The notes under the pieces are model-generated. The model worked only from the letters and a program-made list of their open reading frames with translations, was not told the origin of the DNA and made no database searches. The translations under genes were made by a program, and so were the position numbers. A DNA stretch of 39,950 nt from an uncultured Clostridiaceae bacterium (GTDB lineage Bacteria; Bacillota; Clostridia; Lachnospirales; Lachnospiraceae): NCBI GenBank assembly GCA_947177415.1, contig CAMWUK010000028.1, positions 1 to 39,950 of the forward strand, given 5' to 3'. Shown piece by piece: positions 16,315-24,396 of the stretch; position 1 is the first letter of the stretch, and each line of letters starts with the position of its first letter.

Positions 16315-17532
16315 TTACTTAATCTCTTCTCCTGTAACTGCATTTATGTATAATATTTTGTTTATTTCATAAGTCTCAGATTTTCCCGCTTTTTCCGATT
16401 CCCCTTTACAAGTTAAAACCATGCTCCATGCAGGTGTAAGCTTTACTTCATTATAATTGTTATTATAAGCAACCGGAACATATTCAAAATCTATTGTTTT
16501 GATGGTTACTTTATCTGTAGAAATAACAGAATCATATATTTCATAAGCTTTTTGTATTGCCTGTTCTGCCGAAAGCAGTGTAGCCGGAGATTCTGCAATT
16601 TTTTTCACCTCATAAATACTATAACAATCAAGTTTAATCACGCCTTTTTTAGAAAGTAATACTTCCACTGTTGAACCACTAATACTTCTTGTTTCGTTTA
16701 AATCATAGCTCCTTTGTGTAACAGGAATCCCATTTTGTTTGATTGTAAAAAATATGACATAAAATTCATCCTCCTGTGTAAATTTATTTTTTGTCTTATA
16801 ACCCTCTGTCGGATCCGATATAGGTGAAATTCCTGCTTGTCTTTGAAGATCAATATCTTTTTGTTTTTTCTCCTCTTGCACTTTCTGCATTGTTTCAAAA
16901 TCTATGGCATAAATTTCAGTATTTTCAACTGCATGATCCATATTATCTATAGACAACTTTTTCAAAAAATCGCAGGCAGTTTGCATGGCTTTCTCTCTGG
17001 TCATAAACTTTAAATTGTCTTTCTTATATACTTCATCAAAATCTTTTTCACCAATATCACTGTCATTCTTGCTGCCAAAATCATCTGTTGGATATTTTAT
17101 ATATTGATAGTCCTCCGTCGAATAGTATATATAAGAGTCACAAATGACAACTTCTGAATTTCCGTCCTTAAACGATGTATACCCTTCAGAATCTGTTTCT
17201 TTCTCTGGTTTCTTTTTATCAAAAAAAGCGGATACTAATGTTTGTTCATCAAATTTCTTATACTTAGCATACAGGACATCTGCCTTCTCAACAACCGGAA
17301 TATGTACATCTGCATCCACAATATAATTTTCACTCAAAACTTTATTTATGTGGGATGGTGTATCTTCAAGCATAGATTTAATAGATCCGCCAGATGCAGT
17401 ATCCTGTTTCGTATCCAAATTTACTGTACTTTTTTCAACATTCCCTTTTTTCTCTTCTGGTGCACAGGCAGTTGTTTGAACCATGATTAGTAAAATAGAC
17501 AAAAAAACATACATTTTTTTATAATTTATCAT
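16315..17532 (-). CDS. Lipoprotein of the sigma/ABC operon
   Basis: A lipoprotein of about 405 residues. Signal segment VFLSILLIMVQTTACAPEEK gives a lipobox with Cys near residue 23. The start at 17532 has AAGGAG at 7 nt; an ATG seven codons upstream has none. The outer part contains two PepSY/YycI-like blocks, most clearly LLSAEQAIQKAYEIYDS, then PAWSMVLTCKGES and ILYINAVTGEEI at the C-terminus. Such proteins often inhibit peptidases or sense envelope state. Located between the anti-sigma gene and the permeases, it may feed signals to the sigma pathway or help the exporter. Confidence 0.78.
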   Translation of the reverse strand: MINYKKMYVFLSILLIMVQTTACAPEEKKGNVEKSTVNLDTKQDTASGGSIKSMLEDTPSHINKVLSENYIVDADVHIPVVEKADVLYAKYKKFDEQTLVSAFFDKKKPEKETDSEGYTSFKDGNSEVVICDSYIYYSTEDYQYIKYPTDDFGSKNDSDIGEKDFDEVYKKDNLKFMTREKAMQTACDFLKKLSIDNMDHAVENTEIYAIDFETMQKVQEEKKQKDIDLQRQAGISPISDPTEGYKTKNKFTQEDEFYVIFFTIKQNGIPVTQRSYDLNETRSISGSTVEVLLSKKGVIKLDCYSIYEVKKIAESPATLLSAEQAIQKAYEIYDSVISTDKVTIKTIDFEYVPVAYNNNYNEVKLTPAWSMVLTCKGESEKAGKSETYEINKILYINAVTGEEIK

Positions 17533-17596
17533 ATTATTTCTCTCCTTCATCATTTTTCTGATTTAACAGGAACGATACCTGCTTGTTTATTCTCGA

Positions 17597-18505
17597 TTAT
17601 TGAATTTGAAAACATCGGGCAACGGTTTCACAATCTTTTTCTTTTGGGATATTATCATTACATACCTCTGACAATCTTACAATTTCATTAGAAATAACAA
17701 TATTTTTTGTTTCTGTAGAGCCATCTTTGTATGTTACTGTGCAGCTAATTCCCTGATCTTTCGTCAGAAAGTCCCATACTTCCTTTTCCTTCTTAAGAGA
17801 ACCTCGCATACTATATATACTACTTCCCAATTTCTTATACTGGCTTAATTTTTCTTTACTCCATATATCTGATGTACCAACTACATCAATACAAGTCTCA
17901 TCACTGAGTTGATTATTATACTTTACTGTAAAGGACTTATAATAATCTAACTCATAGGTAAATATGTCTTTTCTTAAATCTTCCTTTGAATGTTCTGGAA
18001 GAATCAGATTGTGCTTCATTTTTTCTCCATCTATGACAACACTCTCTCCCTTCGGATTAGAAATCATAAAGGCACCTTCTTTTATTTTATATGTGATTGT
18101 ATCAATATTTTTACCTTTACATTCTATCGGAAAGTCAAATGCAAAAACAACTCCACCATCCTCTGTATCCCACGCAATATCACTTGCAGATTGATACTTA
18201 TCAGAAAAAACTTTTCCTGTCTTTGTTAGTTCCTTCGCACATACAGTAAGGGAAAAATAATTATCCGAAACTATGTTGCCAAAAGTATCTCCAACACTAT
18301 TTTTTAACATCGGAATTACTGTATTTGCTGTTAATATAATTGCCACACTGGCTGCAATTGCCACTACCGGCTTAAATAATCTCTGTCCAACTTTCCTTTT
18401 CGGCTTTCTTTCATCTTTTACCTCATAAAACAAGGCCTTCGCCTTATCCTTTTCGGATTCGCTTAATTTAATTTTGTTAAGTGCATTTTTGTAATTATTT
18501 TCCAT
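17597..18505 (-). CDS. DUF4179-type anti-sigma factor
   Basis: A 302-residue single-pass membrane protein: cytoplasmic residues 1-43 (NKIKLSESEKDKAKALFYEV), one helix (about 46-66, VVAIAASVAIILTANTVIPM), then an extracytoplasmic domain of the DUF4179 kind. ATG at 18505 has GGAGG at 6 nt and overlaps the sigma gene by 11 nt. Members of this family sit next to ECF sigma genes in Clostridia and are taken to hold the sigma factor at the membrane. No zinc motif is visible in the cytoplasmic part. Paired with the adjacent sigma factor with good confidence. Confidence 0.85.
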   Translation of the reverse strand: MENNYKNALNKIKLSESEKDKAKALFYEVKDERKPKRKVGQRLFKPVVAIAASVAIILTANTVIPMLKNSVGDTFGNIVSDNYFSLTVCAKELTKTGKVFSDKYQSASDIAWDTEDGGVVFAFDFPIECKGKNIDTITYKIKEGAFMISNPKGESVVIDGEKMKHNLILPEHSKEDLRKDIFTYELDYYKSFTVKYNNQLSDETCIDVVGTSDIWSKEKLSQYKKLGSSIYSMRGSLKKEKEVWDFLTKDQGISCTVTYKDGSTETKNIVISNEIVRLSEVCNDNIPKEKDCETVARCFQIQ

Positions 18506-18980
18506 TTTCAACCTCCATAAGTTTTTTTAATTGATTACGTCCCCGGGTCAGTTTGGAATTTACCGTATTTTGCTTCTTACCAAGAATTTTTGCAATTTCT
18601 TTTATGGTATACCCTTCATAATAATACAAATAGAGAATATTGCGATAATCCTTTGGTAATTGATACAATTCCTCTAAAATCTTCTTTTCTTCCTGTTCAT
18701 AAGGAATTTCAAAATCTTCCAGAGGAACCGTATTCTTTCTAAAGAAAGATTTTTTATAGTCTAGACATTGGTTAATTGTTACTCTGATCAGCCAGGATTT
18801 AAGATGCTCATAATCATTAAAACACTTATCTTTTTGTTTCAAAAGTTTTAGAAATACATCTTGAACAACATCTTCAGAATCATTGATATGAAATAGATTC
18901 TGGTATGCAATTCGAAATATCATGTCAGAAAACTTTTCTACAATTTTGATATATTCTTCCTCTGTTTTTACGTATAGCAT
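18495..18980 (-). CDS. ECF RNA polymerase sigma factor
   Basis: A 161-residue ECF sigma factor. Region 2: INDSEDVVQDVFLKLLKQ and HLKSWLIRVTINQCLDYKKS; region 4: LPKDYRNILYLYYYEGYTIK and helix-turn-helix KILGKKQNTVNSKLTRGRN. GGAG lies 6 nt before ATG at 18980. First gene of the operon with anti-sigma, lipoprotein and ABC exporter, which are its likely targets along with its own promoter. It shares architecture, not close sequence, with the sigma factor at 9945-10502. Confidence 0.92.
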   Translation of the reverse strand: MLYVKTEEEYIKIVEKFSDMIFRIAYQNLFHINDSEDVVQDVFLKLLKQKDKCFNDYEHLKSWLIRVTINQCLDYKKSFFRKNTVPLEDFEIPYEQEEKKILEELYQLPKDYRNILYLYYYEGYTIKEIAKILGKKQNTVNSKLTRGRNQLKKLMEVENGK

Positions 18981-19058
18981 GATTAACTCCTTTCACTAAG
19001 TAACACGAATGAATTTCATGTTTTAGTGCAATGCTGGAAAATTTTTTTATATTTTATT

Positions 19059-19086
19059 GTAACTGTTCATGGTTCTGAACAGTTAC
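19059..19086. repeat. 28-bp palindromic repeat, copy E
   Basis: Perfect arms GTAACTGTTCA and TGAACAGTTAC; the TGGTTC loop puts it in reverse orientation to copies at 21425 and 23480. It lies 79 nt upstream of the ECF sigma start and downstream of the DUF218-like gene. Confidence 0.9.
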
Positions 19087-19128
19087 ATTTTATTAAAAAT
19101 TATGGGAATAAGTGATGATATAACCAGA

Positions 19129-19165
19129 AATTTCCCTTGTACTAATTTAATAAAGTACAAGGGAG
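19129..19165. terminator. Hairpin downstream of DUF218-like gene
   Basis: CCCTTGTAC and GTACAAGGG arms around TAATTTAATAAA; 60-100 nt past the stop at 19226 on the minus strand. There is no strong T-run, so termination is uncertain. Confidence 0.4.
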
Positions 19166-19225
19166 ATGAGAAAATTAATAAAGATTTCAAAGCAAATAAA
19201 TAATGTTATACCTTTTATTGTTTTA

Positions 19226-20182
19226 TTATTTCAAGTCATCCAACAACCTTCCTATCACCTGTAAAACAGCTCGGATTTCCTGCAAATAATTTTCTGGCTT
19301 TTGTGTTCCCTCCAAACTGTTTAACCATTCAGTAGGGAATCCTATGGTTTCTACTGAATCATTATATGGTATACCCAACATTTCGATTGCTTTTAACTGC
19401 TGATAAGGAACTAAAATTGGGCTGGTAACTAACAATACATTTATCCCACACCCTACTTCCAACTGTTTCATAAAAAATGTAAATGTATCTTCCATATTTA
19501 TTCTGCATTCTTCTGGTTCTTCAGATAATGTTGCAAGCAGTATAATGGGAATATTATTATAATAGTATTCCCTCACCCACGATTTATTTGAATTTTCAGA
19601 GGTATATGCTTTTCTCTCCTTTGGTTCAAGTGAACCAAAAACTTTTCGTATTGCGGTTTCCATCAAGTCAAATTCTGTTTTTGCATTAGATGCATAGGTA
19701 TCTTTGGTTGTCTGTCCAGATTTCATAATCTTCTTCATTCCTGCAAGCCCAACTATTTTAGAAACAGAGATACCATATTTGTCACAAATCTCCTTGGCAT
19801 ATTTCATTCGGAGCAAACAGGATTTTCCCTCATCACCTAGCACAAGAATATAATCATAGCTCTTTTGAGATGGCATTGTACATCCAATGAACCCTAACTT
19901 TCTTGCTGCTGCCAGAATAATCTTTTGCTGTTCACTACTTAATTCTTTTCCTTTTGTCCATCTTACTTTCTCTATATCAGCCATATTTTGTCTGCTTTGA
20001 AAATCCCATATATCAGAAAATCTTATTAGTTTATTTACTCTCTCTACTAATGTCCCTTCCTTTTGAAGAGTCCCACCAAAAGAATGCACAAGAACCTCTA
20101 ATTCTGGTGTATTAATCCACTCTTCAAGCATATATTGTATGCTACTGTTATTCATATCTCCCTTAAATGGAAAAGTATTCAT
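19226..20182 (-). CDS. DUF218-like (YdcF-type fold) protein
   Basis: A 318-residue soluble protein. After a helical N-terminal 100 residues it shows a Rossmann-like pattern resembling DUF218: first strand YDYILVLGDEGKSCLLRMKYA, a middle segment NNIPIILLATLSEE, and a third NVLLVTSPILVPYQQLKAIE followed by MLGIPYNDSVETIGFP. DUF218 members are suspected nucleotide- or SAM-binding proteins of unsettled function. GGAGGAATAG before ATG at 20182 supports the start. It stands alone between palindromic repeats. Assignment rests on pattern, not on conserved catalytic residues. Confidence 0.55.
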   Translation of the reverse strand: MNTFPFKGDMNNSSIQYMLEEWINTPELEVLVHSFGGTLQKEGTLVERVNKLIRFSDIWDFQSRQNMADIEKVRWTKGKELSSEQQKIILAAARKLGFIGCTMPSQKSYDYILVLGDEGKSCLLRMKYAKEICDKYGISVSKIVGLAGMKKIMKSGQTTKDTYASNAKTEFDLMETAIRKVFGSLEPKERKAYTSENSNKSWVREYYYNNIPIILLATLSEEPEECRINMEDTFTFFMKQLEVGCGINVLLVTSPILVPYQQLKAIEMLGIPYNDSVETIGFPTEWLNSLEGTQKPENYLQEIRAVLQVIGRLLDDLK

Positions 20183-20247
20183 AACTATTCCTCCATATAC
20201 AATTTGAACTCTTTTGTCTATTTTTTCCCTTTTTGCATATAATAATT

Positions 20248-20275
20248 GTAACTGTTCAAAACCATGAACAGTTAT
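20248..20275. repeat. 28-bp palindromic repeat, copy F
   Basis: GTAACTGTTCA, loop AAACCA, TGAACAGTTAT. It occupies the divergent intergenic region between the DUF218-like gene and the XRE regulator, where a terminator role makes little sense. Confidence 0.85.
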
Positions 20276-20428
20276 GTTCTAATTTTCTTTTTTTATTATG
20301 CCTTATCATTTTTAAACATATATTTTCACGAAAAATACATTTTACAAATGTTATTTATGGTATTTTAACATCTTTAAGTAGGCAAGTCAATTTTATTTTC
20401 ATTTTATCATATACATGAGGTGATTATC

Positions 20429-20758
20429 ATGGATGAACAATTTATCCGAGAGCGAATTACATTTTTAAGATTGCAAAAAGAATTGTCCGAATACCAATTA
20501 AGTCTTGACTTAGGACATAGTCGTGGGTATATCAATAATATTTCATCAGGAAAAACTCTGCCTTCAATGACAGAATTCTTAAATATATGTGAATATTTTC
20601 ATATTACACCAAAAGAATTTTTTGATACAGAAAATGCGAATCCTGCTATCAGTCACGAACTACATCAGCTCTTTATGAAACTGGATTTTGATGAACATCT
20701 GCTTATTTTGAATTTAGTAAAAAAACTCTCAGAAAAAAAAGACGTTGGAAACACTTAA
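20429..20758 (+). CDS. XRE-family transcriptional regulator
   Basis: A 109-residue protein; residues 5-62 form a Cro/C1 helix-turn-helix (ERITFLRLQKELSEYQLSLD, then HSRGYINNISSGKTLPSM) followed by a short helical tail for dimerisation. GAGGTG lies 6 nt before ATG at 20429; a GTG three codons earlier overlaps that ribosome site and is rejected. It converges on kptA. Small stand-alone repressors of this kind are common next to accessory genes; no operator pair was identified. Confidence 0.85.
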   Translation: MDEQFIRERITFLRLQKELSEYQLSLDLGHSRGYINNISSGKTLPSMTEFLNICEYFHITPKEFFDTENANPAISHELHQLFMKLDFDEHLLILNLVKKLSEKKDVGNT

Positions 20759-20774
20759 TTTTCCAACGTTTTTT
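20742..20774 (+). terminator. Intrinsic terminator of XRE gene
   Basis: Perfect 10-bp stem ACGTTGGAAA (20742-20751)/TTTCCAACGT (20760-20769) followed by TTTTT and preceded by eight A's. The stop codon of the regulator lies in the loop. It could also stop kptA transcripts from the other side. Confidence 0.9.
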
Positions 20775-20847
20775 ATGTATCTAATAAGACATCAATATTC
20801 TATATTACAATAAATTATTGGCAAATGCCCTGTTTCTGTGTTTACTC

Positions 20848-21393
20848 TTATTTCCTAATTGTAGTCTTTTCCAAGTATTTCACAGGAACTTTTTCGGTTA
20901 ACCATACTCCATTTACAGAGCAGAAAAATTTATAACCAGCTTGTGCCATTTGACCACTATGCACACGGTATACAATAGGATTTCCATGTCTTTTCCCCAC
21001 TGTAATGGCAGTTTGGCAATCTTTTGATAAGTGGACATATAACCGACTTTTGGGAATTAATCCATTTTCATCAATAGCTTTTACATATTTATGACTAGTT
21101 CCATGCCATAAATATTCTGGAGGCACCATTTCTTCCAGCTCTACATCAACAGGTATGGAATGTCCCTGATTTGCCCTTATTAAAGTTTTATCTTCATTAA
21201 ACGAATACCTCTGCTTATTATCTGTATTTACTATTTCCTCCAATGTTGCCATATCAAATGGTTGTGTTTTAGCAATTCCCTCAATAAGCTGTCCAACATC
21301 CGCCCAGCCATGCTCATCTAATGTGATACCAATTACATCTGGCTTATGACGTAATATTAAACTAATATATTTACTTGTACTATTTAAACTCAT
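20848..21393 (-). CDS. kptA: RNA 2'-phosphotransferase KptA/Tpt1
   Basis: A 181-residue NAD+-dependent enzyme that moves an RNA 2'-phosphate to ADP-ribose, forming ADP-ribose 1'',2''-cyclic phosphate; some bacterial members also add ADP-ribose to 5'-phosphate RNA or DNA ends. The conserved Arg-His-Arg-Arg core is visible: SLILRHKP, RANQGHS, LWHGTS and RLYVHLSKD. The N-terminal winged-helix part is complete (DEHGWADVGQLIEG). GGAGGT lies 8 nt before ATG at 21393; a longer reading starting at TTG is not needed. Neighbours are an ADP-ribosylglycohydrolase upstream and an XRE gene downstream, with a palindrome between the two enzymes. Confidence 0.95.
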   Translation of the reverse strand: MSLNSTSKYISLILRHKPDVIGITLDEHGWADVGQLIEGIAKTQPFDMATLEEIVNTDNKQRYSFNEDKTLIRANQGHSIPVDVELEEMVPPEYLWHGTSHKYVKAIDENGLIPKSRLYVHLSKDCQTAITVGKRHGNPIVYRVHSGQMAQAGYKFFCSVNGVWLTEKVPVKYLEKTTIRK

Positions 21394-21424
21394 TTTCTTT
21401 ACCTCCAACAATACTGATTTTCTT

Positions 21425-21452
21425 GTAACTGTTCAGAACCATGAACAGTTAC
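21425..21452. repeat. 28-bp palindromic repeat, copy G
   Basis: Perfect arms GTAACTGTTCA/TGAACAGTTAC with GAACCA loop, 32 nt upstream of the kptA start. Confidence 0.9.
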
Positions 21453-21590
21453 AAAACACCCATGCCTTGTAAACTGTGGCATCACCATAAATATATTCGC
21501 ATGGGTGTTTCGTAAACGTGGATGCACACAAGTGCAAAAACAGCACTTGGTGCTTTACGAACCTTGCAACAAAGTGCAAGGTTCTACCTA
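21453..21590. repeat. Hairpin cluster between kptA and ADPRH genes
   Basis: Three further hairpins follow copy G: AACACCCATGC/GCATGGGTGTT, a pair within CGTAAA...TTTACG containing GTGC/GCAC, and GAACCTTGCA/TGCAAGGTTC. The last ends with TTCTACCTAAAA, recalling the GGTAGAA word next to the half-arms at 10859 and 23613. Confidence 0.7.
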
Positions 21591-21604
21591 AAAAGGGTGA
21601 ATAT

Positions 21605-22405
21605 CTATAAAGATATCTTATATTTTTGTGAAAAATCTTTTAATACCTTCTTCAATCCACTATCTAAAAACCACATTCCCTGATCATATATTTCTTTTGG
21701 AATTTTTTTATAGTATGCATGAGCAATACCGCCAGCCATACATGCAATGGTATCACTGTCTCCTCCAATGGATACTGCTTTTCTTATAGCATCTTCATAA
21801 GAATTTGATTCTAAAAAGGCTTCTAAGGCAGGTGGTACAGAGTAAGCGGTTCTGCTGTCAAACACATATTCATCTCTTATTTCATCAAGAGTAGTTTTCA
21901 ATTTGTAGTGAAAGTTTTTAGCAATATATTTTCTTATCTCATCCTGATCACATTCTTTTCTTGCCATAAAAACAGCTATTGCAATAGCTTGTGCACCTTT
22001 TACCGCTTCATGATGATGATGTGTGTAATGACAACTATATTTGACTTGTTTTTTTATTTCATGAATAGAATTGTAAGCATATCCAATTGCACTTACCCGC
22101 ATTGCCCCACCATTTCCAAAACTTCTTTGCACAAATAAATCCTCAGATTTTGCCCATGAAGAAAATAACTGACCATATCCAGCATTAGGATAACGTCTGT
22201 AATACTGTTTGTACCATGATGCATAACTTTTTTTATCATTTACACATGCATTTTGTTCATTAAGAATTTTTTCAGCTACTGCAACTGACAAAACTGTATC
22301 ATCCGTAAATTGACTTCCTGATGGAAATAATTCAAAGTTCTCTGTTTTTGCATTATGTAATTCATAAGTGGAACCGATAATATCTCCAAATACAGCACCA
22401 TACAT
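21605..22405 (-). CDS. ADP-ribosylglycohydrolase
   Basis: A 266-residue DraG/ARH-type enzyme removing ADP-ribose from modified targets, with two Mg ions. Ligand motifs are intact: GAVFGDIIGSTYE at the N-terminus, SQFTDDTVLSVAVAE (DDT), GNGGAMRVSAIGY, and VSIGGDSDTIACMAGGIAHA near the C-terminus (GDSDT). Length is typical for the bacterial family. GGAG lies 8 nt before ATG at 22405. Its target is unknown: protein Arg-ADP-ribose is classic, but other ADP-ribosylated molecules are hydrolysed by relatives. Its position next to kptA, which makes or uses ADP-ribosyl products, is suggestive. Confidence 0.93.
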   Translation of the reverse strand: MYGAVFGDIIGSTYELHNAKTENFELFPSGSQFTDDTVLSVAVAEKILNEQNACVNDKKSYASWYKQYYRRYPNAGYGQLFSSWAKSEDLFVQRSFGNGGAMRVSAIGYAYNSIHEIKKQVKYSCHYTHHHHEAVKGAQAIAIAVFMARKECDQDEIRKYIAKNFHYKLKTTLDEIRDEYVFDSRTAYSVPPALEAFLESNSYEDAIRKAVSIGGDSDTIACMAGGIAHAYYKKIPKEIYDQGMWFLDSGLKKVLKDFSQKYKISL

Positions 22406-22421
22406 TTCTTCATCTCCTATT

Positions 22422-22540
22422 ACATTTCGATATTTCCATCCAGCACATCATTCACCCAGTCAAAAAAATCTGAACAAATTCCATACGATGAATCCAGAAT
22501 AACATAATTTTTATCTTTGTTCAACCTTACAGGCAATATT
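22422..22540 (-). pseudogene. C-terminal remnant upstream of ADPRH gene
   Basis: A frame of about 37 codons reads PVRLNKDKNYVILDSSYGIC then DFFDWVNDVLDGNIEM and ends at TAA (about 22420) just before the ADPRH ribosome site. It is closed upstream by a stop near 22543 and lacks a start. It appears to be the tail of a lost gene once co-transcribed with the hydrolase. Family not recognised. Confidence 0.4.
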
Positions 22541-22589
22541 GGTTATTTTAGAGGACGTTTTGGTAATTATTGTTCTATAACTCTTTTCT

Positions 22590-23249
22590 TTATAACAAAT
22601 GTGCATTCACTAAAAAAGTCCTTAAAATGTCATTCCCATTCTCAAGTTTTGTCATCTCAACAGGAGCAATGTATCCAAATGCCGGTATATCACTAAAAAA
22701 CCATTTTTTTAGTATTTCATCTGTTGATGCAACACATAAAAAATATTTTGCAAACATCCAAATATCATTTGGTATTTGTGTTATTGGTGATTTTATACAA
22801 CCATTGTTTTTCTGTATATCATTTATTATGCTATTCCAATTTTTTTTGTATTGATAAAAACTTTTCCCCATATTCTTCAATTCTTTTTCACTATACCATT
22901 TTCTTTTTATAAAAAAGTTTACATTTAACAGTCTATCTATCTTTTCCAAACAATCTTCCAGCATGATATTTGTGCAAGCCTTTAAATCAATATTATCAAT
23001 AGGAATATACCAGCTTTCTATTCCGTCATTTCCTTTAAACAATTGCCTCCAATCTTCACATAAATATTTGCTCAGTTCTTCTATTCCATCATAATTGCAT
23101 TCTATACATATTTGTATATTTTTCTTCATAATAATTAAATATTTTAAAAAATCTGGAGTTTTACTGCTATATTCTGTTATGTATCTTATTGCCTCACTAA
23201 TATTATTGGATAATTCCATAAGATTTTCTTTATGAATATGTGATATCAT
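22590..23249 (-). CDS. Hypothetical protein, immunity-like
   Basis: A 219-residue soluble protein, Ile/Asn/Lys-rich and mainly helical, with a C-terminal block DIWMFAKYFLCVASTDEI and FGYIAPVEMTKLENGND. AAGGGAG lies about 10 nt before ATG at 23249. No catalytic motif, signal peptide or membrane helix. Composition is more A+T-rich than its neighbours, consistent with recent acquisition. Family not recognised; the acidic surface and solitary position would suit an immunity or antitoxin protein, but that is speculation. Confidence 0.6.
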   Translation of the reverse strand: MISHIHKENLMELSNNISEAIRYITEYSSKTPDFLKYLIIMKKNIQICIECNYDGIEELSKYLCEDWRQLFKGNDGIESWYIPIDNIDLKACTNIMLEDCLEKIDRLLNVNFFIKRKWYSEKELKNMGKSFYQYKKNWNSIINDIQKNNGCIKSPITQIPNDIWMFAKYFLCVASTDEILKKWFFSDIPAFGYIAPVEMTKLENGNDILRTFLVNAHLL

Positions 23250-23336
23250 TCCCTCATTACTCCCTTCATAATTTTTCTAATTACTAGAGTTACACTCCAA
23301 TTATAGCATATACACATAACAATGTCGTTCCTGTGC

Positions 23337-23613
23337 AACAGTTCAGGTAGGTCTGCACACTCCGCTGTGCAGACCGTATAAAAGAATAAAACAGGAAGGG
23401 AATGGGGCAATTTATATGCGAAGCTTGCCCCATTCCGTAACAGGTCAGCCCTCGGCTGAACTGTTACGTTTCTGCAACTGTAACTGTTCAGAACCATGAA
23501 CAGTTACGTTCTAAGCCCATGATAATTCGCCTTCGGCGAAGGGCTTAGAACAATCAAAATTTACTTTTTCTTACGAAACACGCAGTAAATGCGTGTTTCT
23601 ACCTGAATAGTTA
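23337..23613. repeat. Composite hairpin repeat cluster 3
   Basis: About 280 bp bounded by inverted arms AACAGTTCAGGTAG (23337-23350) and CTACCTGAATAGTT (about 23599-23612). Inside, in order: GGTCTGCAC/GTGCAGACC, GGAATGGGGCAA/TTGCCCCATTCC, GTAACAG..CAGCC/GGCTG..CTGTTAC, the perfect 28-bp palindrome at 23480-23507, TTCTAAGCCC/GGGCTTAGAA with CGCC/GGCG, and GAAACACGCA/TGCGTGTTTC. Six consecutive hairpins and no ORF of note. The last hairpin plus arm is the reverse complement of 10859-10899. Confidence 0.85.
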
Positions 23614-23640
23614 CCTGCAACTACTTATTACTAAGTATCC

Positions 23641-23669
23641 TTGTATTATCTATTTAATAATGATAAAAT
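23641..23669 (+). promoter_or_regulatory. Candidate promoter of two-component system
   Basis: TTGTAT, 17-nt spacer, TAAAAT (23664-23669), ending 37 nt before the response-regulator ATG. A moderate match. Confidence 0.5.
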
Positions 23670-23706
23670 AAGCCTATTAAACCAAATAATAAAGAGGTGT
23701 ATAGGA

Positions 23707-24396
23707 ATGCCACAAAAACAAATTCTTATTATAGATGACGATGAAGATTTATCTATGATTATTTCTGATATGCTTGAAAACTATGGTTATTGTGTTACAT
23801 GTGCTCCTGATAGCGAAACAGCTTTTGGCTTACTGTCAGACAATCGTTTTCACCTTATTTTACTTGATATAAATCTACCTGATCAAACAGGATTTGAATT
23901 TTGTAAAGAACTACGTCAGTTGACAACAATACCCATTATTTTTGCAAGTGCCCGCACCAGTGAAACTGACCGCATTACAGGTTTCGACATTGGTGGTGAT
24001 GATTACCTGCCAAAACCCTATTCCATGAAAGAACTCCTTTCAAGAGTAAATGCTCTTATCCGAAGAACTTATGGCTTTACCGGACAGGAAAAGGTCATAA
24101 CTTTTGGTGATATTTCTGTTAATGTCACCGCCCGTACTGTAACCAAAAATGGAGAGTCCCTTTCTCTTTCTTTACGTGAATTTGATTTGCTTGCCTGCCT
24201 CTGTGAACATAAAAATACAGCAGTATCAAAAGATAAGTTACTATCAGAAGTATGGGGAGCATTTCATACGGTCGAACCCTCCACACTGACTGTACATATC
24301 CGCTGGCTGAGAGAAAAGTTAGAAGATACTCCTGCTGCTCCTATGTATATCAAAACTGTTTGGGGTATAGGCTATATCTTGGAGGTGAAGGAATGA
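23707..24396 (+). CDS. OmpR/PhoB-family response regulator
   Basis: A 229-residue regulator. Receiver domain (about 3-117): acidic pocket DDDED, phospho-acceptor Asp in LILLDINLPDQTGF, Thr/Ser at FASART, and Lys in DDYLPKPYSMKELL. The C-terminal winged helix (about 130-227) contains LSLREFDLLACLCEHKNTAV and VDNA-recognition region STLTVHIRWLREKLED. GAGGTG precedes ATG at 23707. It overlaps the kinase gene by ATGA, so the two are coupled. Targets are not in the window; similar pairs usually control ABC exporters for antimicrobial peptides. Confidence 0.92.
   Translation: MPQKQILIIDDDEDLSMIISDMLENYGYCVTCAPDSETAFGLLSDNRFHLILLDINLPDQTGFEFCKELRQLTTIPIIFASARTSETDRITGFDIGGDDYLPKPYSMKELLSRVNALIRRTYGFTGQEKVITFGDISVNVTARTVTKNGESLSLSLREFDLLACLCEHKNTAVSKDKLLSEVWGAFHTVEPSTLTVHIRWLREKLEDTPAAPMYIKTVWGIGYILEVKE

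Noticed and set aside
23246..23497. Minus-strand ORF of 83 codons upstream of the immunity-like gene.
   Set aside because: It runs through the hairpin cluster, its residues follow the repeat stems, and it has no ribosome site.
8053..23507. Palindromes as a CRISPR array.
   Set aside because: Copies are kilobases apart with genes between them, with no regular spacers and no cas genes.
8053..23507. Palindromes as ordinary rho-independent terminators.
   Set aside because: Most lack a following T-run, and some lie in divergent gaps (20248) or upstream of genes. A secondary role in ending transcripts remains possible for copies touching stop codons.
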